From a virus, in IMG/VR virus record IMGVR_UViG_3300031521_000024, positions 49,176 to 113,175 of that record: a stretch of 64,000 nt of DNA. One strand, given 5' to 3'. Every line of letters begins with the position of its first letter. Position 1 is the first letter of the stretch. The notes under the pieces were generated by a model. The model ran no database searches, was not told the origin of the DNA, and saw only the letters and a program-made list of their open reading frames with translations. The position numbers were made by a program, and so were the translations under genes. Positions 1-8,101 of this stretch are shown piece by piece.

Positions 1-1
1 T

Positions 2-94
2 TCTTTGAATAAAGGAGAATTTGAAGTTGAAAAAACTAAACATGATAACGGAGATTTTTCTGAGAAATATACAATTGTTAGAGTAACTAAATAA
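2..94 (+). CDS. C-terminal fragment of a gene cut by the window edge
   Basis: An open frame enters from the left edge and ends with TAA at 92-94, giving 30 residues that finish in VRVTK. The fragment is charged and too short to classify. It reads in the same direction as the next small gene and ends 12 bases before it, so the two probably share a transcript. Confidence 0.6.
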   Translation, partial: SLNKGEFEVEKTKHDNGDFSEKYTIVRVTK

Positions 95-106
95 TAATTG
101 AAAATA

Positions 107-328
107 ATGGAAAATAATTCAAACAAAAATGTATCAGAAACGTATAGTTCTGATTATTATTCTCTAATTGATAGACTAAAACGTCATTCAGAATGGAAAT
201 ATCCAGATAGACTATGGAATTTAGCATTCTACAATGAAGTGTCATTTATGTGGAAAGATAAAAAAGAAGCTCTTGAAGAAAGAATTTTAAAATTAGAAGA
301 TGATATGAAATCAGAAGGTGCATTATAA
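107..328 (+). CDS. small hypothetical protein (73 aa)
   Basis: Acidic, probably mostly helical protein with a charged C-terminal half (KEALEERILKLEDDMKSEG). An in-frame TTG lies 9 bases upstream, but the ATG at 107 is preferred because it sits after an A-rich stretch typical of starts here. Last gene before a bidirectional terminator. Function not recognised. Confidence 0.7.
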   Translation: MENNSNKNVSETYSSDYYSLIDRLKRHSEWKYPDRLWNLAFYNEVSFMWKDKKEALEERILKLEDDMKSEGAL

Positions 329-329
329 C

Positions 330-358
330 AAAAAGAGAGATTTTTAATCTCTCTTTTT
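330..358. terminator. bidirectional intrinsic terminator
   Basis: A perfect 12-bp A/T-flanked hairpin (AAAAAGAGAGAT pairing with ATCTCTCTTTTT) lies between convergent genes. It has T-runs on both strands, so it can end the rightward and leftward transcripts. It overlaps the last codons of the epimerase gene. Confidence 0.85.
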
Positions 359-1213
359 GTTTTTTATTAATTCTATCCAATCTTCTAATTTATGTTCTGG
401 TATCCATTTTAATTCACTTTCAGTATCATTCTCAAATTCTTCTGATGTATATCTCTCACCTTTTCTTTTAGATACAAATTTAAATTCTCCAAACATTTTA
501 GCGACATCAATAATGTTAGTATTTATTCCAGACCTTAAATACCATTCATGATTCATATTTGTAAATGATGATAATACTACTCCTCTAACAATGTCCTCAA
601 TGTGTGTAAAGTCTCTGCTCTGAGTACCTGGTTCAACAACTGTACATTTGCTACCTTCTATATATTGATGCTCAAATATACCTATTACAGTAGCATAATC
701 ACCTGTCATTATTTGACATTCACCATACACGTTAAAAAAATAGCAAATTTCATATTGTAAATTATACCAATTATTATAATTTTTGATAAGTTCAACAATC
801 TTTGATTTCATCCATGAATATGGAGCTAAATTTTCATTTTCTCCATTATTTCCAAATTTTGATGATGAAGCAGAATATATTAATTTTGCATTCCATTCTC
901 TACATAATTCCATTATTATTGGAGTGCCATATAAAATTGTTTTTTCTACATATTTAATATCATCAAATGATTTTACAATTCTTGAATATTCTCCAAAATG
1001 AAATACTGTATCAAATTTTTTATCTTTAAATATTTCAGGTGCATTCCATGTATTACCTTCGTAATATATGACTTCATCTACATGGTTTTCTTTTTTTCCT
1101 GTGAAGTAATTATCTAATGATGATATTTCTATGTCTTTATAATTTTTCTTTAAATATTTAATAAGATTAGTTCCTACAAATCCAGCACCTCCTGTTATTA
1201 ATACTTTATGCAT
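344..1213 (-). CDS. NAD-dependent epimerase/dehydratase (extended SDR)
   Basis: Sugar-nucleotide epimerase or dehydratase of the extended short-chain dehydrogenase family. The N-terminal Rossmann motif GGAGFVG is at residues 8-14, a Ser-rich catalytic strand (SASSSKFG) at about 114-121, and the Tyr-x-x-x-Lys pair (YSWMK) at 132-136. RDFTHIEDIV near residue 200 is a typical substrate-domain motif. At 289 aa it is slightly short for the family. With the GmhA-like and GT4 genes elsewhere in the window it suggests synthesis or modification of a glycan (virion, DNA or host surface). The exact substrate cannot be told from sequence. Confidence 0.9.
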   Translation of the reverse strand: MHKVLITGGAGFVGTNLIKYLKKNYKDIEISSLDNYFTGKKENHVDEVIYYEGNTWNAPEIFKDKKFDTVFHFGEYSRIVKSFDDIKYVEKTILYGTPIIMELCREWNAKLIYSASSSKFGNNGENENLAPYSWMKSKIVELIKNYNNWYNLQYEICYFFNVYGECQIMTGDYATVIGIFEHQYIEGSKCTVVEPGTQSRDFTHIEDIVRGVVLSSFTNMNHEWYLRSGINTNIIDVAKMFGEFKFVSKRKGERYTSEEFENDTESELKWIPEHKLEDWIELIKNKKRD

Positions 1214-1253
1214 TTTTTATTTTTATATATTATTATTTAATTATACAAAAACA

Positions 1254-1283
1254 AAAAAGATAATACATAAGTATTATCTTTTT
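1254..1283. terminator. intrinsic terminator
   Basis: A 13-bp hairpin (AAAAAGATAATAC / GTATTATCTTTTT, loop ATAA) with T-runs both ways separates the HD-domain gene from the epimerase gene. The 84 bases between this hairpin and the HD gene hold no convincing gene. Confidence 0.8.
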
Positions 1284-1368
1284 CTAAATATGCCTGATTT
1301 TACAGGACCTCTTGAGTTTAATTGTTTATCCTTTTTTGGGTATCAAGCGTGCTATTTTGCACTACATA

Positions 1369-2121
1369 TTATATCTTAAATGTTTCAATGTATTTAATAG
1401 CATCATCTTCAGTCCATTCACCTGATTTTATTTTTTCATCAGTTACTTTCTTTATATCTCCAACCATTCTACCAGTAGTTATTCCTAACATTTTCATTAT
1501 TATAATTCCTGTTATTGGAGAACGCCATTTAGATTCATTGTCTTTGTTACGAACTTCTAATATTCTTTTTTTTATTTCATCTAATCCTGAAACAATACGT
1601 TGTCTTTTATCTTCATATTTAGTGGTTATGTCACACTTACAGAACTCAATCAACTCTAATACTATATCAGGTCCAACTTCCACGTCAAGCCTTCTTATAG
1701 CTGATTCTGTTACATCTCTGTGCATTTTTACTCTACCATGATATTTAACCATTCTGTAAACATAATCAATAGTTTTCTTATTGGTTATATTAAATCTTTT
1801 CAAGATTTTTTTAACCATTTTTGCTCCTACATTTTCATGATCATGAAATGTCCAATTTCCATCATCATTTTTAGATCTAACAGAAATCTTTCCAATATCA
1901 TGTAATAATGCAACAATTTTCATTTTTAAGTTATCATTGTCATATTTAATTACATTATTAAGTACTCCTAATGTGTGGTAATAATTATTTTTATGACCAT
2001 CATTAGTTGTGTATAAGTTATATAATTCTGGTAAAATTATAGCTAAATCACCATCATCATATAACATGTTAATAGTGTCTACTAATGCTTTTGACTGCAA
2101 TAAACTTAATGCATTTTTCAT
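1369..2121 (-). CDS. HD-domain phosphohydrolase related to CCA-adding enzymes
   Basis: Metal-dependent phosphohydrolase of the HD superfamily. His49 (YYHTL), the HD pair at 74-75 (LLHDIGK) and HDHE near 93-96 form the metal site. The order of motifs, from LPEL..LY at the start through H..TL, LLHDIGK and FHDHENVGA, is that of the HD domain which follows the nucleotidyltransferase head in bacterial CCA-adding enzymes and poly(A) polymerases, but no head domain is present here. A separate GGxVRD nucleotidyltransferase lies at 56.7 kb. It may act on tRNA 3' ends or cyclic phosphates (inference). Confidence 0.85.
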   Translation of the reverse strand: MKNALSLLQSKALVDTINMLYDDGDLAIILPELYNLYTTNDGHKNNYYHTLGVLNNVIKYDNDNLKMKIVALLHDIGKISVRSKNDDGNWTFHDHENVGAKMVKKILKRFNITNKKTIDYVYRMVKYHGRVKMHRDVTESAIRRLDVEVGPDIVLELIEFCKCDITTKYEDKRQRIVSGLDEIKKRILEVRNKDNESKWRSPITGIIIMKMLGITTGRMVGDIKKVTDEKIKSGEWTEDDAIKYIETFKI

Positions 2122-2130
2122 AATATTAAA

Positions 2131-2931
2131 TTAAATTAAATTATAATCACTAAAAACATTTTTGAAAATTTCATAATTATTACCTACTGAGTTATTGTCA
2201 TTGATAATCGCAAATATTACTTTTTCAAAATATTTAGAATATCCTTCATTTACTAATAATTTCTTGAATATTTTAGCCATTTTTTCAGGATCATTTTTGA
2301 AAACTCCACATCCGAATGAGCCTAAAATTATAATATCAACATCATTTTTAATTGCAAGTGATAACATCAATCTTATTTTTTCCTTAGTAAGTTGTTCATA
2401 ATCCCAATTTGATATTGTTATTCCATCAGAATTTATTGATGATATATTTTCACTTGTTATTGTATCAGAATGACTATTAATATCAACATTTCTAAGATTT
2501 AATGCTGCAATAGTTACAACATCAGATTGAACGTCATTCATATAATTATAATATACATCCTTGAAAAATGTGGCATCTTTAGTGTATAATGCGTTATCAT
2601 CATTCAATGGATAATTATCAGTATTAATTAAATGAATCAAATTTGAGCATCTAAATAAGCATTCTTCCTGTGCTTTGGACCCTTTTGCAACTCCTCCACC
2701 TGGACGTTTAAATGATGCCATATTAAGAACACAAGTTTTTCCTAATTTACTATATTCTGTAACTGCAGATACACTATCAGAATTTATAACTTGTATGTTT
2801 TCATGACAAGGAATGCTAATATCTGGCATTAATCTATCATCAAATGAATGTATAGTAGTTTCTGATTTCAACATACATTCACTGTGTAATTTTGTGTCTT
2901 CAAACACTTGTATTAATTCTTCTTTATTCAT
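2131..2931 (-). CDS. poly(ADP-ribose) glycohydrolase-type macrodomain (TIGR02452-like)
   Basis: Predicted to hydrolyse ADP-ribose links. The microbial PARG signature is clear: NMASFKRPGGG (Gly triplet at 78-80) followed after seven residues by QEE at 88-90, then C-x(3)-C. The C-terminal half has a macrodomain-like strand (IIILGSFGCGVFKNDP) typical of this family. The length of 266 aa matches bacterial PARG-like proteins. A likely role is removal of ADP-ribose put on DNA or proteins by host defence toxins, or recycling together with the Nudix enzyme at 29.3 kb; both are inference. It sits 10 bases upstream of the HD gene, in one operon. Confidence 0.88.
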   Translation of the reverse strand: MNKEELIQVFEDTKLHSECMLKSETTIHSFDDRLMPDISIPCHENIQVINSDSVSAVTEYSKLGKTCVLNMASFKRPGGGVAKGSKAQEECLFRCSNLIHLINTDNYPLNDDNALYTKDATFFKDVYYNYMNDVQSDVVTIAALNLRNVDINSHSDTITSENISSINSDGITISNWDYEQLTKEKIRLMLSLAIKNDVDIIILGSFGCGVFKNDPEKMAKIFKKLLVNEGYSKYFEKVIFAIINDNNSVGNNYEIFKNVFSDYNLI

Positions 2932-2942
2932 TTTATATTTTT

Positions 2943-3173
2943 TTATTCATCATAAAACATATCAATATCATTTTCCCAAATTCTAAGAAAATATTCAGGA
3001 CAATCATTCGCCTTTCCTTTTATAGGATAATACCATATATTATATTGTTCATAAAACCATGGATTATCTGAAATTGTCATATCATAATCAAGAATAGATA
3101 AAAATTTATCATCTTCTAAAATTCGATATACATATATACATTTATCACCTTTTTTAAATTTAGGATCATTCAT
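2943..3173 (-). CDS. small hypothetical protein, SH3-like (76 aa)
   Basis: Starts MNDPKFKKGDKCIYVYR. The KxGDKCIY pattern is common at the first strand of small SH3/KOW-like barrels. Very aromatic and acidic at the C-terminus. The start overlaps the end of the gene upstream by 8 bases. No specific function recognised. Confidence 0.7.
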   Translation of the reverse strand: MNDPKFKKGDKCIYVYRILEDDKFLSILDYDMTISDNPWFYEQYNIWYYPIKGKANDCPEYFLRIWENDIDMFYDE

Positions 3174-3417
3174 CGTATTTTTTTACTATTCTAAATTGAT
3201 GAAAATTTTCAATACCTTCATATTTAATAAGATCGCTAAGAAAACTTTCAGTTACTTTTACGTTTATAAGTTCATTTCCAAATCTTTTACTGTTAGAAAC
3301 ATAAGCAACTGTATCGCCTACATGGATATTATATGGAAATATAATATCATTTATTTTTTCATATTCTCTAATTGATTCTTTTGCTTCAATATATTCCTCT
3401 TCATTATTAATTTTCAT
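3166..3417 (-). CDS. small hypothetical protein (83 aa)
   Basis: Helical N-terminus (EEEYIEAKESIREYEK) then a short beta segment with HVGDTVAYVSNSKRFG, again suggesting an SH3-like barrel. It overlaps its neighbours by about 8-11 bases on both sides, as in a tightly packed operon. Function unknown. Confidence 0.7.
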   Translation of the reverse strand: MKINNEEEYIEAKESIREYEKINDIIFPYNIHVGDTVAYVSNSKRFGNELINVKVTESFLSDLIKYEGIENFHQFRIVKKYDE

Positions 3418-3676
3418 AATGATTATTATTTTTTATATTCTGTATTTTTTTGTTTAATGTTTCTTTTTGCTGATTACTTATTTGTTCTTGAATATCTTTA
3501 AATTCATTAATCTGTTCATTTGTGAAATAATGCATATTCACAGTATGAGTATATTTGTCGTTTTTATAACATTTATATTCATAATATTGTTCATCAGGAA
3601 CATCAGTTACCACTTGAGTATACACTGGTTTAAATTCTCTGATAATATTTTTTATTACTTTTTTAATTATATTCAT
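3407..3676 (-). CDS. small hypothetical protein (89 aa)
   Basis: Basic N-terminus (MNIIKKVIKNIIREFKPVY) followed by a Tyr-rich beta segment and a Gln/Lys-rich helical C-terminus. It ends inside the next gene. No family recognised. Confidence 0.65.
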   Translation of the reverse strand: MNIIKKVIKNIIREFKPVYTQVVTDVPDEQYYEYKCYKNDKYTHTVNMHYFTNEQINEFKDIQEQISNQQKETLNKKIQNIKNNNHYEN

Positions 3677-4438
3677 TTATATATTTTTTACTGATTTAAG
3701 GCTTAATACTTTAAAATATTTATAGTCAAGTTCATCATTTTCTACTGTAACAACCTCCATTTCAAGAACTTTGTTTTTAATTCTTTTAGCCTTACCATTC
3801 ATTAAAGGTAATCCAAAATTATATCCAGAATAATATTGTTCAGAATATTCATTGAAATGAAAATCAAATGAAGCATCTGCATAATTTCCTTCACTGTTTA
3901 AAGAATGATTAAAATCATATGAAAAAATACCAGGTGTTTTATATTTATCATAAGTTTCACAAATAATCTTTGAAAGTTCCGCTTGTTTAGTTATTCTTTC
4001 AGTATACTGATTAAGTAATTCTATAGATGAAAATATCATATCATCATAAAAACCACATCCTAATTCAACTAATCTATTTTTTGTTATAGTAAGACGTTCA
4101 TCATACAAACCATTTTCATAGTACCAAATCAGATAAGATTGGTCTTTACACTCACTGATAAGTTGTCCCTGGTATTTACCAAAATGAAAACATTCAGCAG
4201 GGTATTCAAATTTTGGCTCTGTTGTCCAACTTGCACTTTTACCTTTTAATTCATCATCAATTACAACATCAGGATAAAGTTCTTTAACTTTATCTAAATC
4301 AAAAGATATATTCTTAATGTAATTATATATCTGTCTGATACCATATTGATATGATTGATTATTAACTGTGCTATACAAAGGTTCTTCTGAATAACTCCAA
4401 AGAGTGTAAAATTTATTTGCAAATCCAATTAATTCCAT
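3677..4438 (-). CDS. protein with an exonuclease-X C-terminal-like motif (253 aa)
   Basis: Contains FHFGKYQGQLI followed by SYLIWYYENG at about residues 85-113. This F-G-K-Y-x-G ... Y-L-x-W pattern is known from the C-terminal accessory domain of exodeoxyribonuclease X and related phage proteins. No DEDD nuclease core is visible, so nuclease activity is not claimed. The remainder is unrecognised. First gene of the leftward operon that continues through the PARG and HD genes; a host-type promoter lies just upstream. Confidence 0.75.
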   Translation of the reverse strand: MELIGFANKFYTLWSYSEEPLYSTVNNQSYQYGIRQIYNYIKNISFDLDKVKELYPDVVIDDELKGKSASWTTEPKFEYPAECFHFGKYQGQLISECKDQSYLIWYYENGLYDERLTITKNRLVELGCGFYDDMIFSSIELLNQYTERITKQAELSKIICETYDKYKTPGIFSYDFNHSLNSEGNYADASFDFHFNEYSEQYYSGYNFGLPLMNGKAKRIKNKVLEMEVVTVENDELDYKYFKVLSLKSVKNI

Positions 4439-4466
4439 ATTGTTTATATTTTAAATTAATGATATA

Positions 4467-4495
4467 CAAAAGTACAACAAAAATCTGATATACAA
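4467..4495 (-). promoter_or_regulatory. Bacteroidetes-type promoter for the leftward 4.4-1.4 kb operon
   Basis: On the minus strand TACTTTTG fits the TAnnTTTG -7 element and TTG lies 18 bases upstream. It sits about 30 bases before the ATG at 4438, in a divergent intergenic region. The match is by eye to the published Bacteroides/Flavobacterium consensus. Confidence 0.5.
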
Positions 4496-4590
4496 AAATA
4501 TATAAGAATTAATATCATTATATTGTAGTTAAATATTATTAAATATCAAACATAATAAATTAATAATTATATAAAATAAAAATAAAAATC

Positions 4591-4794
4591 ATGGGATTCA
4601 ACAAAAGATATATATCAAAAGATTCACTTAAAAATATTGCAAATAGTGGAGATTATTTAAGTTTTTTTAAATATTTTAAAAGTGATGTAGTATTATTTGA
4701 TGATACATTCTCTTTTAATATTATGAAAGATTTGAAGAAATATAATATTACTGATAAAGATGAAATTACAACAATAATGAATAAGTGCAAATGA
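4591..4794 (+). CDS. small hypothetical protein (67 aa)
   Basis: Lys/Asp-rich protein with an FFKYFKSDVVLFDD core. It is the first gene of a rightward set of four whose starts overlap the preceding stop or follow closely. No family recognised. Confidence 0.65.
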   Translation: MGFNKRYISKDSLKNIANSGDYLSFFKYFKSDVVLFDDTFSFNIMKDLKKYNITDKDEITTIMNKCK

Positions 4795-5006
4795 AATATT
4801 TATGTAAAAGAACATATTCAAAAGAAATTATTTCTGGTGAATATTATAATAGTTATTTAACAAATAATAAAGATTATGTTAAAATTGAAAAATTATTTTT
4901 TGTTATGAATACAAATAATCCATCAGAACCAAAAATATATAAATATTTTTATACTGTAAAAGAAATTAGAAAAATAAAATTAAAAAAATTGCTTGATATT
5001 AAATAA
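4791..5006 (+). CDS. small protein with CK..G.YY N-terminus and B-tail
   Basis: Starts MKYLCKRTYSKEIISGEYYN and ends with EIRKIKLKKLLDIK, the basic C-terminal motif R-K-x-K-[LI]-x-x-[IL] shared by about 19 small proteins here. A GTG 6 bases upstream opens the frame, but the ATG at 4791 is chosen because it overlaps the preceding stop (ATGA) and aligns with its paralogue starting at 5042. The C-x(n)-G-x-Y-Y head suggests a small beta barrel. Function unknown. Confidence 0.75.
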   Translation: MKYLCKRTYSKEIISGEYYNSYLTNNKDYVKIEKLFFVMNTNNPSEPKIYKYFYTVKEIRKIKLKKLLDIK

Positions 5007-5021
5007 TTTATTGTATCTTTG
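4993..5021 (+). promoter_or_regulatory. Bacteroidetes-type promoter
   Basis: TTG at 4993-4995 and TATCTTTG at 5014-5021, 18 bases apart, with the ATG of the next gene 20 bases further on. It overlaps the end of the preceding gene, so it gives the downstream pair its own transcription start. Confidence 0.6.
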
Positions 5022-5041
5022 CCTCATATAAAAAATTCATA

Positions 5042-5266
5042 ATGAAATATCTATGTAAAAAGGCAAAAAATGATTATTTTATTGTAGGTAAATACTATAA
5101 TACTGAAAATGATGATAACTATGTAAATGATGGATTTATTAAAATTAATGGACATATGTTTTATGATTTTCCTGAAATAAAAATGTCTAATATAAATGAT
5201 TATTTTGATACAACAAAAGAAATTAGAAGAAAAAAATTAGATAAATTAAAATATACAAACATATGA
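5042..5266 (+). CDS. small protein, paralogue of the gene at 4791, with B-tail
   Basis: MKYLCKKAKNDYFIVGKYYN at the start matches the neighbour at 4791 in the C-K-x ... G-x-Y-Y pattern. It ends EIRRKKLDKLKYTNI (B-tail core RRKKLDKL). The two genes are a tandem duplication with diverged middles. The last four bases overlap the next start. Function unknown. Confidence 0.78.
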   Translation: MKYLCKKAKNDYFIVGKYYNTENDDNYVNDGFIKINGHMFYDFPEIKMSNINDYFDTTKEIRRKKLDKLKYTNI

Positions 5267-5952
5267 AAGTAAGAATGTCAAGCAGTAATGAATATGATTC
5301 TAAGTATGATTGGAATTGTTTTTGTCAAGGAGGAGAATCTGGAATTGTTTTACCATCAGGTAGTTTTGATAAAGTATTTTCTGGTGATCCTTTAAAAGAA
5401 TTATCAGAAGGAATGTCAAGCAAGAAATGTTATGAAACAGCATTTTTTGAAGCATTTCCAAAAAATCCAGAATGCTTTATTAGAGGTGAAGGAAAAACAA
5501 TGGAAGAATCTGAAGAAAATGCTTGGAAAAAATATCAAAAAATTTTAACTTGTAATCATGAAATGGAACGTAGAAATAGAACTGATGGATATGCATACTG
5601 TAAACATTGTTCATATTCATCTACGGTATTTGAACCTTTGACAAAATGCTGTAAATGTGGTAAGCCTACTTCATATACTACTGATTATAAGGATAATTAT
5701 TATTGTAAAAAACATTCTTATACAAAACCAAAAAATCCAAATCCTTCTCATTGGGAAATGATTAGAAAAAGATTACCAAGAAAACGTAAGAAAATATTAA
5801 AAATATGTGCAAAAAAAATGTTTGAGTCAGAAGGACATTACAAAAATGTTATTTTTAGGTATTCAGTTGGAAAAATACTTAGCTGTGATGGATATAGACT
5901 AGATATATTATTTAGAAAATCTGAAATTGATTTCATAAAAAAATGGAAATAA
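5263..5952 (+). CDS. zinc-binding protein with multiple Cys/His pairs (229 aa)
   Basis: The centre carries at least three metal-binding clusters: C-N-H, CKHC, CCKCGKP and CKKH between about residues 96 and 151, consistent with two zinc sites. A basic stretch (KRLPRKRKKILKI) follows, which could contact nucleic acid. The N-terminal third is Gly/Ser-rich, without a recognisable fold. It closes the rightward operon, ending at a strong terminator. Confidence 0.75.
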   Translation: MKVRMSSSNEYDSKYDWNCFCQGGESGIVLPSGSFDKVFSGDPLKELSEGMSSKKCYETAFFEAFPKNPECFIRGEGKTMEESEENAWKKYQKILTCNHEMERRNRTDGYAYCKHCSYSSTVFEPLTKCCKCGKPTSYTTDYKDNYYCKKHSYTKPKNPNPSHWEMIRKRLPRKRKKILKICAKKMFESEGHYKNVIFRYSVGKILSCDGYRLDILFRKSEIDFIKKWK

Positions 5953-5955
5953 ATA

Positions 5956-5984
5956 AAAGCATCAATTTAATTGATGCTTTTTTA
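5956..5984. terminator. bidirectional intrinsic terminator
   Basis: AAAGCATCAATT pairs with AATTGATGCTTT almost without a loop, followed by T-runs on both strands. It overlaps the final codon of the convergent tagged gene at 5982, so that gene is at the end of its operon. Confidence 0.85.
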
Positions 5985-6491
5985 TAAGTTAAATTTTGAA
6001 CCAATTATATACATAGGCAATTTTTCAGTTATATCATCATATAAAATTTTAAAAGAATCAATTATATCTCCAATTGTTTCAGATTTTTTTATGACATCTT
6101 CTATTAGAGGCAAATAAAATTCACTTAACTCAGAATATACTTTATCTGGTAATTTAGAAACTTCAACTTTTGATGCATCTCCTATAAATCCATTAATTAC
6201 AGATGAATGATATTTAAGCTTATTTTTAAAATATTGTGGATCTAATGATAGCATAGCAAAAGATTTTTCATAACCAGTTAATTTAATTCTTCTTAACTCT
6301 GTATCATTTAAAAAAATTGATTTTTCTCTTATTTGATCTATCATACCATAAATAGGAGAACATGATCTATAATTTGTGTAATATGTCATATTATCATTTT
6401 TATTATTTATTATAATTGTAAAATCCTTATTTTTGTATAATATAGTATCTTCTTTTTCTTTACTCTTTTCAAAAGTTTTTAAATATTTCAT
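5982..6491 (-). CDS. double-tagged family protein (A-tag), unknown middle (169 aa)
   Basis: Begins MKYLKTFE and ends GSKFNL, the paired terminal motifs of the A-tag family. The 155 residues between them show no known domain; the middle is mixed alpha/beta with no cysteine cluster apart from one Cys. Because it is the last gene before a terminator, its K-F-N-L ending cannot be explained by a translation-start signal for a downstream gene. Confidence 0.82.
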   Translation of the reverse strand: MKYLKTFEKSKEKEDTILYKNKDFTIIINNKNDNMTYYTNYRSCSPIYGMIDQIREKSIFLNDTELRRIKLTGYEKSFAMLSLDPQYFKNKLKYHSSVINGFIGDASKVEVSKLPDKVYSELSEFYLPLIEDVIKKSETIGDIIDSFKILYDDITEKLPMYIIGSKFNL

Positions 6492-6493
6492 AT

Positions 6494-6706
6494 TTATAAT
6501 AATTTTTTAGATTGACTAGCTGTGATAAATAATATATAATCACCTGCAGTTGTTGATATATTATAAACAATCATTCCATCCTTTATAGCAGATAATATAT
6601 CAAGATATTCATCTATTTGATCTAAATCTAATGTGTTTGATTCAGAAAGTTTTTCTAATACTACTTCTTTAGTAATTTGGCTTAAATCTAATACTTTAAC
6701 TTTCAT
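6494..6706 (-). CDS. small untagged protein in a tagged-gene run (70 aa)
   Basis: Starts MKVKVLDLSQITKE and ends ASQSKKLL, lacking both family tags. Looks like an acidic helix followed by a beta hairpin (GMIVYNISTTAGDYILFIT). It lies 2 bases upstream of the tagged gene at 5982 in the same operon. Function unknown. Confidence 0.65.
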   Translation of the reverse strand: MKVKVLDLSQITKEVVLEKLSESNTLDLDQIDEYLDILSAIKDGMIVYNISTTAGDYILFITASQSKKLL

Positions 6707-6796
6707 AATTATATCATTATTTATTATATCAATAATTAATTATTGATAATCAGTTGATACGACTGTTATTATATATTAAATTTTAAATTTTACTTT

Positions 6797-7138
6797 TTAT
6801 AAATTAAATTTATCAGCATTTATCTCAAAATCCTGAAGTTTAATTCTTCCCATAAATTTTGAAATGTCTCTATTATCCTTTTCTGTTTGTAATCTCCATT
6901 GAGTCATAATATCATAGTCATCACGTAACCTATCATATAGTTTAACATCTTCTTTATATACATACACAATGTGATCTTCATCTACATATGTATCATTCCA
7001 TTCGTCAATCAAATCAGTTGGTACTCCTATTTTTTTTAACGATAAATTAAAATATGGTCTTTTTAATATAACTTCCCAATACATATTTTTATCCTCTTCC
7101 CAAGAGTTGTATTTTTCAAATATTTTTATGTGTTTCAT
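6797..7138 (-). CDS. A-tag family protein, unknown middle (113 aa)
   Basis: N-tag MKHIKIFE, C-tag ADKFNL. The middle is rich in Trp/Tyr and Asp (WEVILKRPYFNLSLKK, DDYDIMTQWRLQ) and has no known fold. Its start overlaps the stop of the gene upstream by four bases. Confidence 0.82.
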   Translation of the reverse strand: MKHIKIFEKYNSWEEDKNMYWEVILKRPYFNLSLKKIGVPTDLIDEWNDTYVDEDHIVYVYKEDVKLYDRLRDDYDIMTQWRLQTEKDNRDISKFMGRIKLQDFEINADKFNL

Positions 7139-7470
7139 AAGTTAAATTTTCTTGCATTAATTTTATATTCTAAATCTATTTTATTTTCTGAATAATCAAC
7201 AATACTGCTATATAAAAAATCTTTGAATCCTTTATTTTCATCAAATCCATAATTATTATATCCAAACAAGCTTGCTATTTCCATTGGAATATTTTCATAT
7301 TCAACAGTCAATGATGCATAATTTCTATTGTTTTCTATTTTTAAAATTTTACCAATAGTATTATCAATAAATTCATTCAGTTCAGGATTCATCATTGATG
7401 ATTTCATTAATACATAATAACCTTCTTTTGGATCATATTTTTTATCTTCAAATTTTTTGATATATTTCAT
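7135..7470 (-). CDS. A-tag family protein, SH3-like subfamily (111 aa)
   Basis: N-tag MKYIKKFE, C-tag ARKFNL. The middle fits a recurring pattern in this family: G-[YD]-Y-V-L, then N-x-x-I-G-K-I, then V-x-Y-E-N-I-P, followed by a helical stretch. This looks like a small SH3/KOW-type barrel repeated in about fourteen paralogues of the window. Four-base overlaps on both sides. Confidence 0.82.
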   Translation of the reverse strand: MKYIKKFEDKKYDPKEGYYVLMKSSMMNPELNEFIDNTIGKILKIENNRNYASLTVEYENIPMEIASLFGYNNYGFDENKGFKDFLYSSIVDYSENKIDLEYKINARKFNL

Positions 7471-7793
7471 ATGTTAAATTTTTTTGCTTCAATTTTAAAT
7501 TTTAAATGTTCTAAATCTTTATCAAATTCCACTATACTCTCAATATTAAATCTTTTAATATCATCATCAAAAAAATTTATTATATTTTTTGGTATGTTTT
7601 CATATTTTATATTAAAATAACAGCTATTTCTAATATGATCTAAACTATGAACAATTCCAATAGTATTATTTATAAAGTTTTTCAAATTATTAATAGAAGT
7701 ATTGAAGTCATTTTTACTGTTATATTTTGCTAATATATAATCTCCTACTTCTGGATTATCTTTAATTGATTCAAAATTCTTTATATATTTCAT
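7467..7793 (-). CDS. A-tag family protein, SH3-like subfamily (108 aa)
   Basis: N-tag MKYIKNFE, C-tag AKKFNI. It contains VGDYILAKY, NNTIGIVHSLD and IKYENIPKNI, the three landmarks of the SH3-like subfamily, plus the closing segment DLEHLKFKIEA. Closest in pattern to the neighbours at 7135 and 7790, suggesting local duplication and fast divergence. Confidence 0.82.
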   Translation of the reverse strand: MKYIKNFESIKDNPEVGDYILAKYNSKNDFNTSINNLKNFINNTIGIVHSLDHIRNSCYFNIKYENIPKNIINFFDDDIKRFNIESIVEFDKDLEHLKFKIEAKKFNI

Positions 7794-8101
7794 AAGTTAA
7801 ATTTGTTTGATTCTATTCTCATTTTTAATTCTTCTATTGTACTACCATAGGACACTAATAAATCAAGATCAAATGTTCTTGTACCATCATGAAAAAACAA
7901 ATCTATGTCTCCTGGTATATTTTCATATCTTACTATAATTTTTTGTTTAACAGATAGTTTATCAACATAAGAATTAATAAATATTCCATAATTATTTGTT
8001 ATGAATTCTACAACTTTAGGAATTCCATAACTATTCATTAATACATAATCTCCAACATCTGGTAAATCTATTTTTTTTTCAAATTTCTTTATATATTTCA
8101 T
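7790..8101 (-). CDS. A-tag family protein, SH3-like subfamily (103 aa)
   Basis: N-tag MKYIKKFE, C-tag SNKFNL. Landmarks: DVGDYVLMNSYG, NNYGIFINSY, VRYENIPGDI, then IEELKMRIES before the C-tag. The stop overlaps the next start by four bases. Confidence 0.82.
   Translation of the reverse strand: MKYIKKFEKKIDLPDVGDYVLMNSYGIPKVVEFITNNYGIFINSYVDKLSVKQKIIVRYENIPGDIDLFFHDGTRTFDLDLLVSYGSTIEELKMRIESNKFNL

Noticed and set aside
1285-1368. Short minus-strand frame reading KKDKQLNSRGPVKSGIFRKR between the HD gene and a terminator.
   Set aside because: It looks like a real protein end but has no start codon and is closed upstream by a stop. It could be a gene remnant, but 20 codons are too few to call.
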